Of a stretch of 64,000 nt of DNA, positions 51,917 to 60,717 are shown one piece after another (position 1 is the first letter of the stretch; the number at the start of each line of letters is the position of its first letter). The stretch comes from Chryseobacterium oryzae (GTDB lineage: Bacteria; Bacteroidota; Bacteroidia; Flavobacteriales; Weeksellaceae): NCBI RefSeq assembly GCF_022811665.1, contig NZ_CP094529.1, forward strand, positions 1,798,001-1,862,000. Reading direction: 5' to 3'. Made by a program: the position numbers and the translations under genes. The notes under the pieces are model-generated. The model made no database searches. It had not been told where the DNA came from and saw nothing but the letters and a program-made list of their open reading frames with translations.

Positions 51917-53584
51917 TTAACCAAACTTTTTCTTTCTCAACCAGAAGAATAATCCTCCCAAAAGACCAATAATCGCTAATGGCAGAAGCAAATTAAGATA
52001 TTGCCATTTTGATCGTTCTTCGCTTATTCTGTGTCGGTCTAGAAGTCGTTCCTCAATATTTCGGTTTCTGAGATCCATAATATTGCTGTCATCCAAAAGA
52101 TAATCTAATGAATTTCGAAGAAACTGTTCATTACCAAACTGCTCGTCGGTTAACATATCTACACCCAAAGGCAAAGGTTGCCCTTTAATCACTTTATTTC
52201 TACCGACATCTCCATCTGCAATAACAATCATTTTATTTTCCGGACTTGTAGCTTTGAATCCCGGATAAGATTTTCTTTCGATTCTTGATGCATAAGCAGA
52301 ACTGAATTTCCCTTCCAAAGCAACCGCAAAAATCTTCGGAGTACTTGGCTTTTCCATTTGCCCAAGGCTGTCTACACTTGCAATTTCTTTCAGCTCAACA
52401 TAGTTGGGAACCTGCTTTAATAAAGTTCTTTCACTGGATTCAAACAAAACATGGGTTTTAAACTTTCTTCCACCCAAAGTATCTATTGATGTTGGAAATT
52501 CCAGTTTTACAGGATTAATATTTTTCGTAATCGGATGGTCATGTTCTGCAATTCCCAAAGGAAAATACGGCCACGGAAGATTTGTATATTGTGCATTTCC
52601 TCCTACTTCACCGGTAACCAGTTTTAAAAGTGCATATTTTTTCACATCTTTTACCAGAGCCGGATTGATTCTTAAACCATAATTAAAGAAAAAATCGGTC
52701 ATATTGATATCCACAGGGAAAGGCATTACTTTTTTGGATCTTGTTAAAGTATCCATTTCAGCATTTACTGCATCGATCATCCAAAGCGTTTTTCCACCGT
52801 TCATAATAAACTGATCCAAAATAACTTTTTCACCGTCTGTAAAAGCTTTTCTAGGCTTGGCAATTACTAAGGCATCCATTTTTTTCAAAAGAGGAAGATC
52901 TGCCAAAGTTAATTCTACATTATTTTTTGGAACAACAGGACCTGCATCGTAATTTTCTAAGGCAAGATGCATAAATCCTTCGAATTCTCTTGGACCCAAC
53001 TCATCCTGATTTACGAGAATACCAACTTTTTTTCTTTTATTTTCTGAAACAGATTTTATATTTGAAACCAGATTGTATTCTAAATTTTCTATAGATTTTC
53101 TAAGCTGTTCGTCTGCGTTAATATTTGCCTGTTCTACCACCAAAGGTATAGAAACACCTTTTCTATTGTATTTTATGACAGCATACGGAAAAAGACGAAT
53201 CTGGGTAACTTTACCATCCTGAACATCGGGAAGAATAGAAGGCTGCATTCCCATCGCCATTAAAGTATCCTGAGACATTTTGGTTTTGATGGGATCTATA
53301 AACTTATAATCTATTTTAGGATTAATTTTTCTGAATTCTTCCAGCATAAATTTTGTCTCGCTCTGAAGCTGCTTAAAACTTGCCGGAAAATCTCCTTCCA
53401 GATAAACCTCAACAGTTAAAGGTTTCTTTACAGATTCTAAAACCTTTACTGTACTTTCTGAAAGTGTATATCTTTTCTCTTTTGTTAAATCTAATCGTAT
53501 TCCGGAAAACATCATGATTATTGCCAAAGGCAAAATAATGATAAGTAAAATTCCGAATGGAGATTTCAAGTTGATCTTCTTCAT
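51917..53584 (-). CDS. gldG: Gliding motility ABC-type protein GldG
   Basis: 555 residues. One membrane helix at the N-terminus (ILLIIILPLAIIMMFSGI) and one at the C-terminus (LNLLLPLAIIGLLGGLFFWL) surround a large periplasmic domain of the DUF4350/GldG-type ABC substrate-binding-like fold. Visible are VEVYLEGDFPASFKQLQSET, VGILVNQDELGPREFEGF and VIKGQPLPLGVDMLTDEQFG. It acts with GldF and the GldA ATPase, which is not in the window, in gliding motility. It begins four bases after gldF. Confidence 0.93.
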   Translation of the reverse strand: MKKINLKSPFGILLIIILPLAIIMMFSGIRLDLTKEKRYTLSESTVKVLESVKKPLTVEVYLEGDFPASFKQLQSETKFMLEEFRKINPKIDYKFIDPIKTKMSQDTLMAMGMQPSILPDVQDGKVTQIRLFPYAVIKYNRKGVSIPLVVEQANINADEQLRKSIENLEYNLVSNIKSVSENKRKKVGILVNQDELGPREFEGFMHLALENYDAGPVVPKNNVELTLADLPLLKKMDALVIAKPRKAFTDGEKVILDQFIMNGGKTLWMIDAVNAEMDTLTRSKKVMPFPVDINMTDFFFNYGLRINPALVKDVKKYALLKLVTGEVGGNAQYTNLPWPYFPLGIAEHDHPITKNINPVKLEFPTSIDTLGGRKFKTHVLFESSERTLLKQVPNYVELKEIASVDSLGQMEKPSTPKIFAVALEGKFSSAYASRIERKSYPGFKATSPENKMIVIADGDVGRNKVIKGQPLPLGVDMLTDEQFGNEQFLRNSLDYLLDDSNIMDLRNRNIEERLLDRHRISEERSKWQYLNLLLPLAIIGLLGGLFFWLRKKKFG

Positions 53585-53588
53585 GCTC

Positions 53589-54317
53589 TTACTTCTTTTT
53601 GGTAATAAAATGATTAGACAAAGCTAAGCTCAAACCGATGACAAAAACGAAATATGCAACATCTCTGAAATCAATTAAACCGCGTGTAAATGCTAAAAAA
53701 TGACTGTAAAACCCAAGGTTCTGCAAGATATAATCTGCTCCACCCAAAAGTTTGTAGCTGGCTAACTGCTCAATTCCGAAATACATAATGAAGCACATAA
53801 AAACTCCAAGCAAATAAGCCATAATCTGGTTTTGTGAAAGAGAAGATGCTAAAATTCCTACTCCTGCAAATGCTGCAATAAGAATAATGAGCCCAAAATA
53901 ACTTCCTAAAGTCATACCGCTGTCGATATTTCCTTCCGGAACACCGAGAACAAATACCGTATAATAATAAATTACCGATGGAATAAGACATAAAATTCCG
54001 ACGATCCATACCGAGAAAAACTTCCCAAAAACCAAATCGGAAATTTTGATAGGTTGAGAAAAAAGCCAGTTTAATGTTCCCGTCTGTTGTTCTTCCGCAA
54101 AAGTTTTCATAGATAATGCAGGGATGATGAACATCAAAAGCCACGGAACCAAAACGAAGTAACTCTGCAACGAAGCCAGACCAATATCGAAAATATTAGA
54201 ATCATTTTCGAAAAAAAACAAAAACAGTGTAGTAATCAGACTGAAAGCTGCAATGATTACCCATGCGCTCCAGTTACCGAAATAACTCCAAAGTTCTTTT
54301 TTTAAAATTGCAATCAT
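53589..54317 (-). CDS. gldF: Gliding motility ABC permease GldF
   Basis: 242-residue integral membrane protein of the ABC-2 permease type with six helices. It has the standard GldF start MIAILKKELWSYFGNWSAWV, the FAEEQQTGTLNWLFSQPIKI core and the conserved FMCFIMYFGIEQLASYKLLGG region. It forms the channel part of the Gld transporter with GldG (next gene, four-base gap) and GldA. Gliding also needs the type IX system, in line with the sorting domains seen elsewhere in the window. Confidence 0.93.
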   Translation of the reverse strand: MIAILKKELWSYFGNWSAWVIIAAFSLITTLFLFFFENDSNIFDIGLASLQSYFVLVPWLLMFIIPALSMKTFAEEQQTGTLNWLFSQPIKISDLVFGKFFSVWIVGILCLIPSVIYYYTVFVLGVPEGNIDSGMTLGSYFGLIILIAAFAGVGILASSLSQNQIMAYLLGVFMCFIMYFGIEQLASYKLLGGADYILQNLGFYSHFLAFTRGLIDFRDVAYFVFVIGLSLALSNHFITKKK

Positions 54318-54384
54318 GTAATATTCAAAAGTTTTAGAAGGTAAATAGATGGTTACAGCTCCTCATTTACCGTAATATCTGTTA

Positions 54385-54936
54385 TTAATTTTTATTTTTT
54401 CCTTTATTCACCAATTTTACAGTCATCATAATAAGAAATACCAAAACGAAAAATCCTGTAATTAATTGCCACCAATATTCAATTACCTGAGATTTTAATA
54501 TTACCGTAAAAACCACTAAGAACAAAATAAAAGTAGCAACTTCATTTGCCTGTCTTAGTTTTAAGTTGGGTGTCTGTAGAGTATTTCCGTTCAAAGCAAC
54601 TATTTGTTTTACTTTTTTCCAGCACCAGTAATGGTAAATGGCAAGTCCGATCAAAAAAGTGAGCTTAAGATGAAACCAAGGCATTTTCATCAGACCAAAA
54701 TTCAGAAAAATCATTGTAAGACCGCAAACCGTCATGATTATCCCTGCAGGAACGGTGATAATATTCCAAAGTCTCCGAGCCATAAAAGCATACTGTTCTC
54801 TAAGGATTTTCTTTTTTTCGTCCTGAAATGCATCTGTATCTTTATAGTAAACAAAAATTCTTACGAGGTAAAAAATCCCCGCAAAATAACTTACCATAAA
54901 AACAATATGCAATGCTTTGATGATGATATACAACAT
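54385..54936 (-). CDS. hemJ: Protoporphyrinogen IX oxidase HemJ (CopD-like)
   Basis: 183 residues with four to five membrane helices. It has the HemJ pattern: the opening YIIIKALHIVFMVSYFAGIF with the key His near residue 10, the FMARRLWNIITVPAGI segment and the helix WFHLKLTFLIGLAIYHYWCW. HemJ catalyses the penultimate step of heme synthesis, often with a c/b-type heme of its own. It is a single gene by spacing (54989 upstream). Length and helix order match the family (about 140-190). Confidence 0.85.
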   Translation of the reverse strand: MLYIIIKALHIVFMVSYFAGIFYLVRIFVYYKDTDAFQDEKKKILREQYAFMARRLWNIITVPAGIIMTVCGLTMIFLNFGLMKMPWFHLKLTFLIGLAIYHYWCWKKVKQIVALNGNTLQTPNLKLRQANEVATFILFLVVFTVILKSQVIEYWWQLITGFFVLVFLIMMTVKLVNKGKNKN

Positions 54937-54952
54937 CCTCTAAATTTGTGTG

Positions 54953-54960
54953 CAAATATA
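54953..54960 (-). promoter_or_regulatory. -7 box (TATATTTG) of hemJ
   Basis: Exact TAnnTTTG match on the minus strand, 16 bases before the ATG. Confidence 0.45.
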
Positions 54961-54988
54961 ACGATTTTGCAGATGATGAGTTTAAAAA

Positions 54989-55429
54989 TTATTTTGTAAA
55001 AGAAAGACTATCAACTTTTTTCCCTTTATCGTATTTCTTAATGTATTTCAGATTTCCTTGCTCATCATAATACTTCCAGTCTCCGAAATAATACCAGTGG
55101 CGTTCATTTGTGGAAATATCTACTTTAGAGATTCCTTTTTCCATTATTTTTCCGTTTGGATGATGCACTTTTGTTTTGGTAACATTATTTCGAGTTACAT
55201 CTTTTTGGTATAGTTTGTTTTGATAAATTGTTTTCCAAACTCCAATTTTTTCACCATTTCTATATCTTCCGGACGCTGTCATTTCTCCCTCTATTGCAGG
55301 ATAATGCTCAACCCATTTCCCGTGTCTTTGCTGGGCTTTTCCCGGAATTTTGATGTACTGATTTATTTTTTGATTGCAAGAAAACAAACAGATCAGCATA
55401 AATGCAGATAAAATTTTATGAATTTTCAT
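54989..55429 (-). CDS. MORN-repeat (YwqK-like) lipoprotein
   Basis: 146 residues with a lipobox (FSCN, Cys near residue 18). At least three MORN-variant units follow: HGKWVEHYPAIEGEMTASGR, YRNGEKIGVWKTIYQNKL and WKYYDEQGNLKYIKKYDKGK. Such repeats appear in YwqK-type proteins of flavobacteria, of unknown role, often surface exposed. Its promoter (55473-55505) contains the same TACAAATGTA decamer as the blaI operator. It is a single gene, downstream of the arsC-like gene. Confidence 0.78.
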   Translation of the reverse strand: MKIHKILSAFMLICLFSCNQKINQYIKIPGKAQQRHGKWVEHYPAIEGEMTASGRYRNGEKIGVWKTIYQNKLYQKDVTRNNVTKTKVHHPNGKIMEKGISKVDISTNERHWYYFGDWKYYDEQGNLKYIKKYDKGKKVDSLSFTK

Positions 55430-55472
55430 CAGTTAATATTTTTAGTAAAAATAGAAAAATAATATTATTCTA

Positions 55473-55505
55473 CAAATGTAGAACATTAGAATTATAAAAA
55501 AACAA
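55473..55505 (-). promoter_or_regulatory. Promoter of the MORN lipoprotein, overlapping a BlaI-like operator
   Basis: On the minus strand TTG, 22 bases, TACATTTG (55473-55480). The box lies in CTACAAATGTAG (55470-55481), a perfect palindrome that matches the TACANNTGTA operator form and the site at 10125-10134. Confidence 0.5.
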
Positions 55506-55530
55506 CTCCTTTTTTAAAGAGCTGTTTTTA
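55493..55530 (-). terminator. Terminator of the dNK-arsC operon
   Basis: On the minus strand AACAGCTC pairs with GAGTTGTT, followed by T7, just beyond the arsC-like stop. It partly overlaps the promoter region of the MORN gene. Confidence 0.65.
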
Positions 55531-55556
55531 AATATTTTGAATTGAATTATCTATAA

Positions 55557-55904
55557 TTAACCTTCAATAAAGAACTTTACATTTTCTACCGGTCTGCCAA
55601 TCATTGCCACAGAACCTTTAATAAGAATAGGTCTTTGGATAAGAGAAGGGTTTTCTGCCAAAATTTCTAACCATTCGTCTTCAGAAAATTCTTTACCTGC
55701 ATATTTTTCAAGATAAAGCTTTTCATTTTTACGAACCATATTTTCTACTGGCTGATTGAGTTTTTTGAGAATTGTTTTAAGCTCCAGAACGGTTAAAGGA
55801 TCTTTCACAATATCAATAATTTCAAACTGAACACCATTTTCATCCAAATATTCTAAAACAGCATTGGATTTGGAGCAGTTACTGTTGTGTAAGACCTTTA
55901 TCAT
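55557..55904 (-). CDS. ArsC/Spx-family thiol reductase
   Basis: 115 residues of the ArsC-type thioredoxin fold. The first strand-loop has the catalytic Cys in HNSNCSKSNAVLEYL, and the later signature NPSLIQRPILI holds the substrate/oxyanion-binding Arg. Family members reduce arsenate with glutathione-like thiols; others act as Spx-like partners of RNA polymerase. No ars regulator or efflux gene is nearby, so arsenic resistance as the main role is uncertain. It is co-transcribed with the deoxynucleoside kinase gene (12-base gap), and ends at its own terminator. Confidence 0.82.
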   Translation of the reverse strand: MIKVLHNSNCSKSNAVLEYLDENGVQFEIIDIVKDPLTVLELKTILKKLNQPVENMVRKNEKLYLEKYAGKEFSEDEWLEILAENPSLIQRPILIKGSVAMIGRPVENVKFFIEG

Positions 55905-55916
55905 AATATACTAGAT

Positions 55917-56531
55917 TTAAAATAATCCGTTGAGTTCCGCATCTATTTTCTCGAGAATAAAACCAAAATCTTCAGGTTTTTCTACAAAGTCCAGATCATC
56001 TACTTCAATAATCAGAAGTTTGCCTTCGGTATAGTTAGAAATCCATTTCTCGTATTTTTGGTTGAGTTTAGATAAATATTCTATGCTGATAGAAGCTTCA
56101 TACTCTCTTCCTCTTTTATAGATTTTTTTTACAAGATTAGGAACATCAGACTTAAGGTAAATAAGCAAATCGGGTGCCGAAACAAAAGTTTTCATTAAAT
56201 CGAAAAGCGAAGCATAATTGCTGAAATCTCTGTCTGAAAGAAGTTTCATATCATTAAGATTTTCTGCAAAAATATGAGCGTCTTCATAAATTGTACGATC
56301 CTGAATAATATTTTTTCCGCTCTCGCGAATTTCTTTTACCTGACGGAATCTGCTTCCCAAAAAATAAATCTGTAAAGCAAAACTCCACTTATTCATATCT
56401 GCATAAAAATCTTCCAGATAAGGATTATGATCTACGTCTTCGAACTGTGCATCCCAACCGTAATGTTTAGAAAGCATGGTAGTAAGTGTGGTTTTTCCGG
56501 CTCCAATGTTACCTGTAACAGCAATGTGCAT
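55917..56531 (-). CDS. Deoxynucleoside kinase
   Basis: 204 residues of the dCK/dGK/dNK family of salvage kinases. P-loop GNIGAGKTT (7-15), the DVDHNPYLEDFY substrate region, the nucleoside-binding FLGSRFRQVKEI, and the Glu-Arg-Ser-like DRTIYEDAHIFAEN block are seen. It phosphorylates deoxynucleosides from the salvage pathway; the preferred base cannot be told. It lies between a conserved secreted protein gene (24 bases upstream) and the arsC-like gene, in an apparent three-gene unit. Confidence 0.92.
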   Translation of the reverse strand: MHIAVTGNIGAGKTTLTTMLSKHYGWDAQFEDVDHNPYLEDFYADMNKWSFALQIYFLGSRFRQVKEIRESGKNIIQDRTIYEDAHIFAENLNDMKLLSDRDFSNYASLFDLMKTFVSAPDLLIYLKSDVPNLVKKIYKRGREYEASISIEYLSKLNQKYEKWISNYTEGKLLIIEVDDLDFVEKPEDFGFILEKIDAELNGLF

Positions 56532-56555
56532 ATTTTTGTATGAAGTTTTTTCTAA

Positions 56556-57479
56556 TTAAATACCCAAAGATTCTACTCTGGAAATTTCATCTATTATTTT
56601 TATAATATCTCCTTTTTCAGATTTTTCTTTTTCCAGCCTTTCTATCTCTTTCTGCAATTCTATTTTTTTCTTTTCCAGTTGTTCAAGAGTTTTTTCCGGC
56701 TTCAATTTCCGAAGATTTTCAAGAGTGTAAAGATAGAGTTTGTTGCCTTTTACTTCAAAATAAGCCAAAGAGTTTTTATCCACAATCTGCGTTGCAGGAT
56801 CCTCAAATAATTTCGAAAGTTCTTTATCCTGAACATAGGTAAAAACAGCGGTATTGGTAATCACCATAATATTTTCGTTTTCTCTGCGAAATCTTTTTGC
56901 GTTAACAACAGGCGCTTCAAATAGTTTTTCGAACTTTAAACTGAAAACACGAAATGTATCCTTAGATAAAATATAAACCTTACTTTCATAAACAAGTAAA
57001 TCTATGAGATCATCTACATTTACACTATAAGGAAAAGAATTGATGGTGGTATCGTTTCTGAAATTATACTGCAGCATTCTCTTTGTACTTTCATCGAGTA
57101 CCCAAACCTGCTGAAGATCTTCTGCATAGGCATGTTTCACAAAACCGAATTTCTGTTTAAAATCTAATTTCTGAATTTCGTTAAGATTCTGGTCTACAAA
57201 TTTCATTTCCTGAGCATTTTCAGAAAAAAGTGCAACGCTGAGAGGATTCTGCACTCCCTGAACTTTGAAAGGAACGGTAAACATCATTTTACCCAACTGT
57301 TTCCCGAGAGAATCGTATTTGGTAAAACTAAAATCTTTGTTTTTGTACAAATAGATGCTTCCGTAATCATCGGCAAACATATCTCTAACTTCGCTGAGTT
57401 TCAAGCTGTCGAAAGGCAAAACTTTCTGAGCCGAAACGGAACAGAAAAAAAGAATAAGTAAAAATGATAATATTCTCAA
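56556..57479 (-). CDS. Conserved secreted protein with C-terminal coiled coil
   Basis: 307 residues. The best start is the TTG at 57479, because it opens a clean signal peptide (LRILSFLLILFFCSVSAQ, read as M first); no in-frame ATG lies nearby. The middle (about 25-240) is beta-strand rich with repeated short motifs (VLPFDSLKLSEVRDMF, KLLQYNFRND-like), a propeller-like look. The end (about 255-300) is a charged coiled coil (EKTLEQLEKKKIELQKEIER). I do not recognise a function. It is the first gene of the unit with the deoxynucleoside kinase. Confidence 0.7.
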   Translation of the reverse strand: MRILSFLLILFFCSVSAQKVLPFDSLKLSEVRDMFADDYGSIYLYKNKDFSFTKYDSLGKQLGKMMFTVPFKVQGVQNPLSVALFSENAQEMKFVDQNLNEIQKLDFKQKFGFVKHAYAEDLQQVWVLDESTKRMLQYNFRNDTTINSFPYSVNVDDLIDLLVYESKVYILSKDTFRVFSLKFEKLFEAPVVNAKRFRRENENIMVITNTAVFTYVQDKELSKLFEDPATQIVDKNSLAYFEVKGNKLYLYTLENLRKLKPEKTLEQLEKKKIELQKEIERLEKEKSEKGDIIKIIDEISRVESLGI

Positions 57480-57493
57480 ATCTTCTTTAATAA

Positions 57494-57520
57494 GATAGCG
57501 TCCCGAAAAGGAACGCTACC
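57494..57520 (-). terminator. Hairpin downstream of the glutaminyl cyclase gene
   Basis: GGTAGCGT-TCC pairs with GG-GACGCTATC around TTTTC. It has no strong T tail but lies between the cyclase stop and the next start, so it may end transcription or act as a leader hairpin. Confidence 0.45.
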
Positions 57521-57567
57521 AATTTACATTTTTTATTTATTGTAATAAAATTCTGAAGGTTTTTTAA

Positions 57568-58593
57568 CTACTTTAAAGCAACTTCATAAATTTTAGACCA
57601 ATTTTTACCGGTAACCAGCATATTATCTCCTTTAAAGGCAATACCGTTCAGTACATGTTCAGAATCTACATCTGTGAAAGGATCTGCCAATTTAGAAAAA
57701 TCGAACTTACCTACAACTTCTCCGTTTGCAGGATTTATTTTCAGAATAATTGGTTTATGCCACACATTAGCGTAAATAAATCCTTTGTAATATTCTAACT
57801 CGTTTAGCTGATCGTAAACACTTGTATTTCCCGCTACCGAAATGTATCTTACCAATTTAGATGGATTATTAACATCCAGAAAATAAAGATTTTTGGAACC
57901 ATCTGAAGCAATAAGGTTTTTGCCGTCATAAGTAAGTCCCCATCCTTCTCCTAAAACACTTGGATAATCGAATTCTGACAATAATTTCAAAGTTTTCTTA
58001 TCATAAACAAATCCTTTTTTGTTTTTCCATGTAAGCTGATAAACTTTGTCTCCCGCAATGGTACTTCCTTCAGAGAAAACATCTTCAGGCTGTTTGGTGC
58101 TTAAAACCGGAGTTGTATTTCCCAACTGATAAGTAAGAATTTGTGAAGAACCATTTTGCCCGTCGCTTTCATAGATGGTATTTCCGTCTAACTGAAAACC
58201 CTGTACAAAATTTTTAGGATCATGAGGATATTCTGCAACAACTTCATAATTAAGCGTAGTTTCCGGAGATTTGCTGTAAACATTGATGGTTGCATCCTGA
58301 TACAATGTTTCCCCACCTTTTGTTTTCACATTAAACGTAACCGCATTATCACCTAATGTAAAATACTTGGGATCAATTACAAGATTGTTCGTTTCTTTTT
58401 CTCCAAAACTTATGGTAATACTTTCTGCATTATCTATAACTTCTTGCGGCAAAGTAAGTTTATCGCCAAAATGATATCCTTTCTGCTCCATTCCTGTATT
58501 ATAGTCTGCAAGAGAAGTGAGGATTTTTTCGTCATTTTTACAAGAAACAATCAGTAATAATGCTGCAAAACCTGCTATTAATTTATTTTTCAT
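57568..58593 (-). CDS. Glutaminyl-peptide cyclotransferase-like lipoprotein
   Basis: 341 residues from the ATG at 58593, where a lipoprotein signal begins (MKNKLIAGFAALLLIVSC); the in-frame TTG/ATG further up is rejected. The domain is a five-bladed propeller of the glutamine cyclotransferase type (PF05096). Motifs: PHDPKNFVQGFQLDGNTIYE near residue 130, LGEGWGLTYDGKNLIASDGS and the late DVDSEHVLNGIAFKGDNMLV. These enzymes form N-terminal pyroglutamate on exported proteins, a common feature of Bacteroidota periplasm. A -7 box (58615-58622) gives it its own promoter. Confidence 0.88.
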   Translation of the reverse strand: MKNKLIAGFAALLLIVSCKNDEKILTSLADYNTGMEQKGYHFGDKLTLPQEVIDNAESITISFGEKETNNLVIDPKYFTLGDNAVTFNVKTKGGETLYQDATINVYSKSPETTLNYEVVAEYPHDPKNFVQGFQLDGNTIYESDGQNGSSQILTYQLGNTTPVLSTKQPEDVFSEGSTIAGDKVYQLTWKNKKGFVYDKKTLKLLSEFDYPSVLGEGWGLTYDGKNLIASDGSKNLYFLDVNNPSKLVRYISVAGNTSVYDQLNELEYYKGFIYANVWHKPIILKINPANGEVVGKFDFSKLADPFTDVDSEHVLNGIAFKGDNMLVTGKNWSKIYEVALK

Positions 58594-58614
58594 TGTTTTT
58601 ATCGAAATTTTTTT

Positions 58615-58622
58615 CAAAAATA
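58615..58622 (-). promoter_or_regulatory. -7 box (TATTTTTG) of the glutaminyl cyclase gene
   Basis: Exact TAnnTTTG match on the minus strand, 21 bases before the ATG at 58593. Confidence 0.4.
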
Positions 58623-58629
58623 ACAAAAT

Positions 58630-59010
58630 TTATTCCTCTCTGCTAATTTCTTGTACAGATTCGCCAAACTGAAGGATATATCCGTTGTTATCGTAAATGG
58701 CAAATTCTCTCATTCCCCAATCGAAAACTTCGAGTTCATAACAAATTTTTGCTGTAAACTTCAAAGAATCCCAAAAAGACTGAATATTTTCAATATTAAA
58801 ATAAAAAGATCCGGAAAAACATATTTCCCTTTTCTTTTCATGAGAATTGGGCAAAGAAATCATGATTTGAATTTCATCTTTCTCCAAAACAGCCCAATTC
58901 CAATCTGAATTTTGGTTTTTTAAAGAAAATTTCAAAACATGAGTATAAAACTGAATCGTTTCTTCAAATTTTTCAGTCCACAATACCGGAGTTAAAGAAT
59001 TTACTTTCAT
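58630..59010 (-). CDS. VOC superfamily (glyoxalase-like) protein
   Basis: 126 residues from the ATG at 59010; a start at 59052 would overlap the antiporter gene by 32 bases. One VOC module: strand VNSLTPVLWTEKFEETIQFY, then LEKDEIQIMISLPNS and GMREFAIYDNNGYILQFGES, with the usual Glu/His metal ligands partly visible (Glu in the last strand). It could be a glyoxalase, a dioxygenase, or an antibiotic-binding protein. It is ten bases downstream of the antiporter stop, so in the same operon. Confidence 0.8.
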   Translation of the reverse strand: MKVNSLTPVLWTEKFEETIQFYTHVLKFSLKNQNSDWNWAVLEKDEIQIMISLPNSHEKKREICFSGSFYFNIENIQSFWDSLKFTAKICYELEVFDWGMREFAIYDNNGYILQFGESVQEISREE

Positions 59011-59020
59011 TCTCAGTTCA

Positions 59021-60631
59021 TTAATGGGTAAATCCTGTAATTTTAGCTTCATCAAAATCGAGCTGCATTTCTATACCCCGTAAGACTTGATCATCAAATA
59101 TTTTTTCGCGTTTCATTCTATGAAGTTCGTTTCTCTGTGCCTGAATTACCTGACGAAGAACATCCTTACTCTCATGAAGAGAGGAAGAGAAATTTTCCGT
59201 AGAAGCCATGCATTGCGTTTTATCTGCCATCATCATCATTTCATTTTCAAGTTTACGTTTTTGATGACGAACCAAGCTGTTGGTTTCTATTAACTGAGTA
59301 TAATCGTTCTCTAATGTATGTAAAGCCGTTTCTTTAAGCTTTCTCCAAAGTATAACTTCTTGTTTTTCCTCCGGAATATCGCTTTGTACATCTTTAATTT
59401 TTAAAAGTTTTAAAATAGGTGAAAGCATTAAGCCTTGTCCCACCAAAGTAATAAGAATGATAACAAAAGTGACAAAAAGGATAATATTTCTATGTGGAAA
59501 AGCCTCACCATTCGGTAAAAAAGCCGGAATTGAAAGTGCTGCAGCCAAAGAAACTACCCCTCTCATTGCCGCAAAACTAATGATAAAAGGTTCCCGCCAA
59601 TCTGGTTTTGGAAACTTCAGTCTATAATCTTTCGAACACAGCCAAGGCAGATAAGCCACTGCATAACTGTAAAAAATTCTGGTAAAAACTATTGCTCCTC
59701 CGATAACAACACTATAGATAATACCTTCAGAAATCGTATAATCTTTCATTCCCGCTACAACCACCGGTAATTCTAGTCCGATAAGGATAAAAATAATGGT
59801 ATTCATTAGGAAAATAAGAACATTCCAGACATTTCCTGCCTGAATTCTCGTGGTATGACTCATATAACAGTGAGAATTATATGACATTAACAACCCACCT
59901 GCAACAACCGATAAAACACCGGAAAAATGGAAATGTTCTGCACCTACATACATTATATACGGTACAATAAGAGTAATAACTGTATCTATATTAGAATTAG
60001 AAGGAATGTATCTTAGAAAAAATCCAAAAACAAAACCGCAAGCAATACCAACTGCTACTCCACCAACTGCCATCATAAAGAAGTCTTTAGCAGCATCAGC
60101 AAAGATAAACTGTCCAGAAATAACTGCCGCCAAAGCAAATTTAAAAACAATTAAACTCGAAGCATCGTTAATTAAACTTTCCCCTTCTAACACACTGGTA
60201 ATTTTTTTTGGAATTTTCATGTGCTTCAGTACAGAAGTTGCCGCTACAGCATCTGGCGGAGAATTTACTCCTCCTAAAAGAAATCCCATCGCCACAGTAA
60301 GTCCCGGTATAATTGATGATGACAGATAAGCTACGACGATGGAGGTAAGAAAAACCAATCCAAATGCCATAGAAAAAATCTGCTTTTTCCATTTCCGAAA
60401 ATCCTGCCAAGAAGTAAACCATGCCGCTTCAAATAAAATGGGAGGAAGAAAAATAAGAAAAACCAAATCTGGCTCTATTTCGATATGTGGCATACCGGGA
60501 ACTAAACTTATTAAAAGCCCTGCAATAACCAAAAATATAGGATATGCAACTTTAAGCTTTTGCCCGATCATTACCAAAATCATCACCGCCAACAATACTA
60601 CAATGGATAAAATGACATAATTGTGAATCAT
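59021..60631 (-). CDS. Na+/H+ antiporter, CPA1 family
   Basis: 536 residues with about 12 membrane helices and a cytoplasmic tail. The ion-binding motif is EGESLINDASSLIVFKFAL near residue 145 (Asn-Asp pair). Other conserved segments are FLPPILFEAAWFTSWQDFRK near 65 and RGVVSLAAALSIPAFLP around 355. The end (about 430-536) is helical and charged. It exchanges Na+ (or K+) for H+ across the inner membrane, for salt and pH balance. Followed by a VOC protein in the same direction. Confidence 0.9.
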   Translation of the reverse strand: MIHNYVILSIVVLLAVMILVMIGQKLKVAYPIFLVIAGLLISLVPGMPHIEIEPDLVFLIFLPPILFEAAWFTSWQDFRKWKKQIFSMAFGLVFLTSIVVAYLSSSIIPGLTVAMGFLLGGVNSPPDAVAATSVLKHMKIPKKITSVLEGESLINDASSLIVFKFALAAVISGQFIFADAAKDFFMMAVGGVAVGIACGFVFGFFLRYIPSNSNIDTVITLIVPYIMYVGAEHFHFSGVLSVVAGGLLMSYNSHCYMSHTTRIQAGNVWNVLIFLMNTIIFILIGLELPVVVAGMKDYTISEGIIYSVVIGGAIVFTRIFYSYAVAYLPWLCSKDYRLKFPKPDWREPFIISFAAMRGVVSLAAALSIPAFLPNGEAFPHRNIILFVTFVIILITLVGQGLMLSPILKLLKIKDVQSDIPEEKQEVILWRKLKETALHTLENDYTQLIETNSLVRHQKRKLENEMMMMADKTQCMASTENFSSSLHESKDVLRQVIQAQRNELHRMKREKIFDDQVLRGIEMQLDFDEAKITGFTH

Positions 60632-60717
60632 TCGTTTTTTATGTATTAAGTTAAAAAAATAATTAAGAATTTATTATAAAGCTCTGCTTATAAAGACCGA
60701 ATAAAAGTATTTTTACT

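Noticed and set aside
51721-51924. Open frame of 67 codons on the minus strand between YceI and gldG
   Set aside because: It overlaps the gldG terminator and the end of gldG; composition is that of A+T-rich noncoding DNA.
55557-55904. Arsenate resistance operon
   Set aside because: Only the ArsC-like thiol protein is present; no arsR, arsB or acr3 gene lies nearby.
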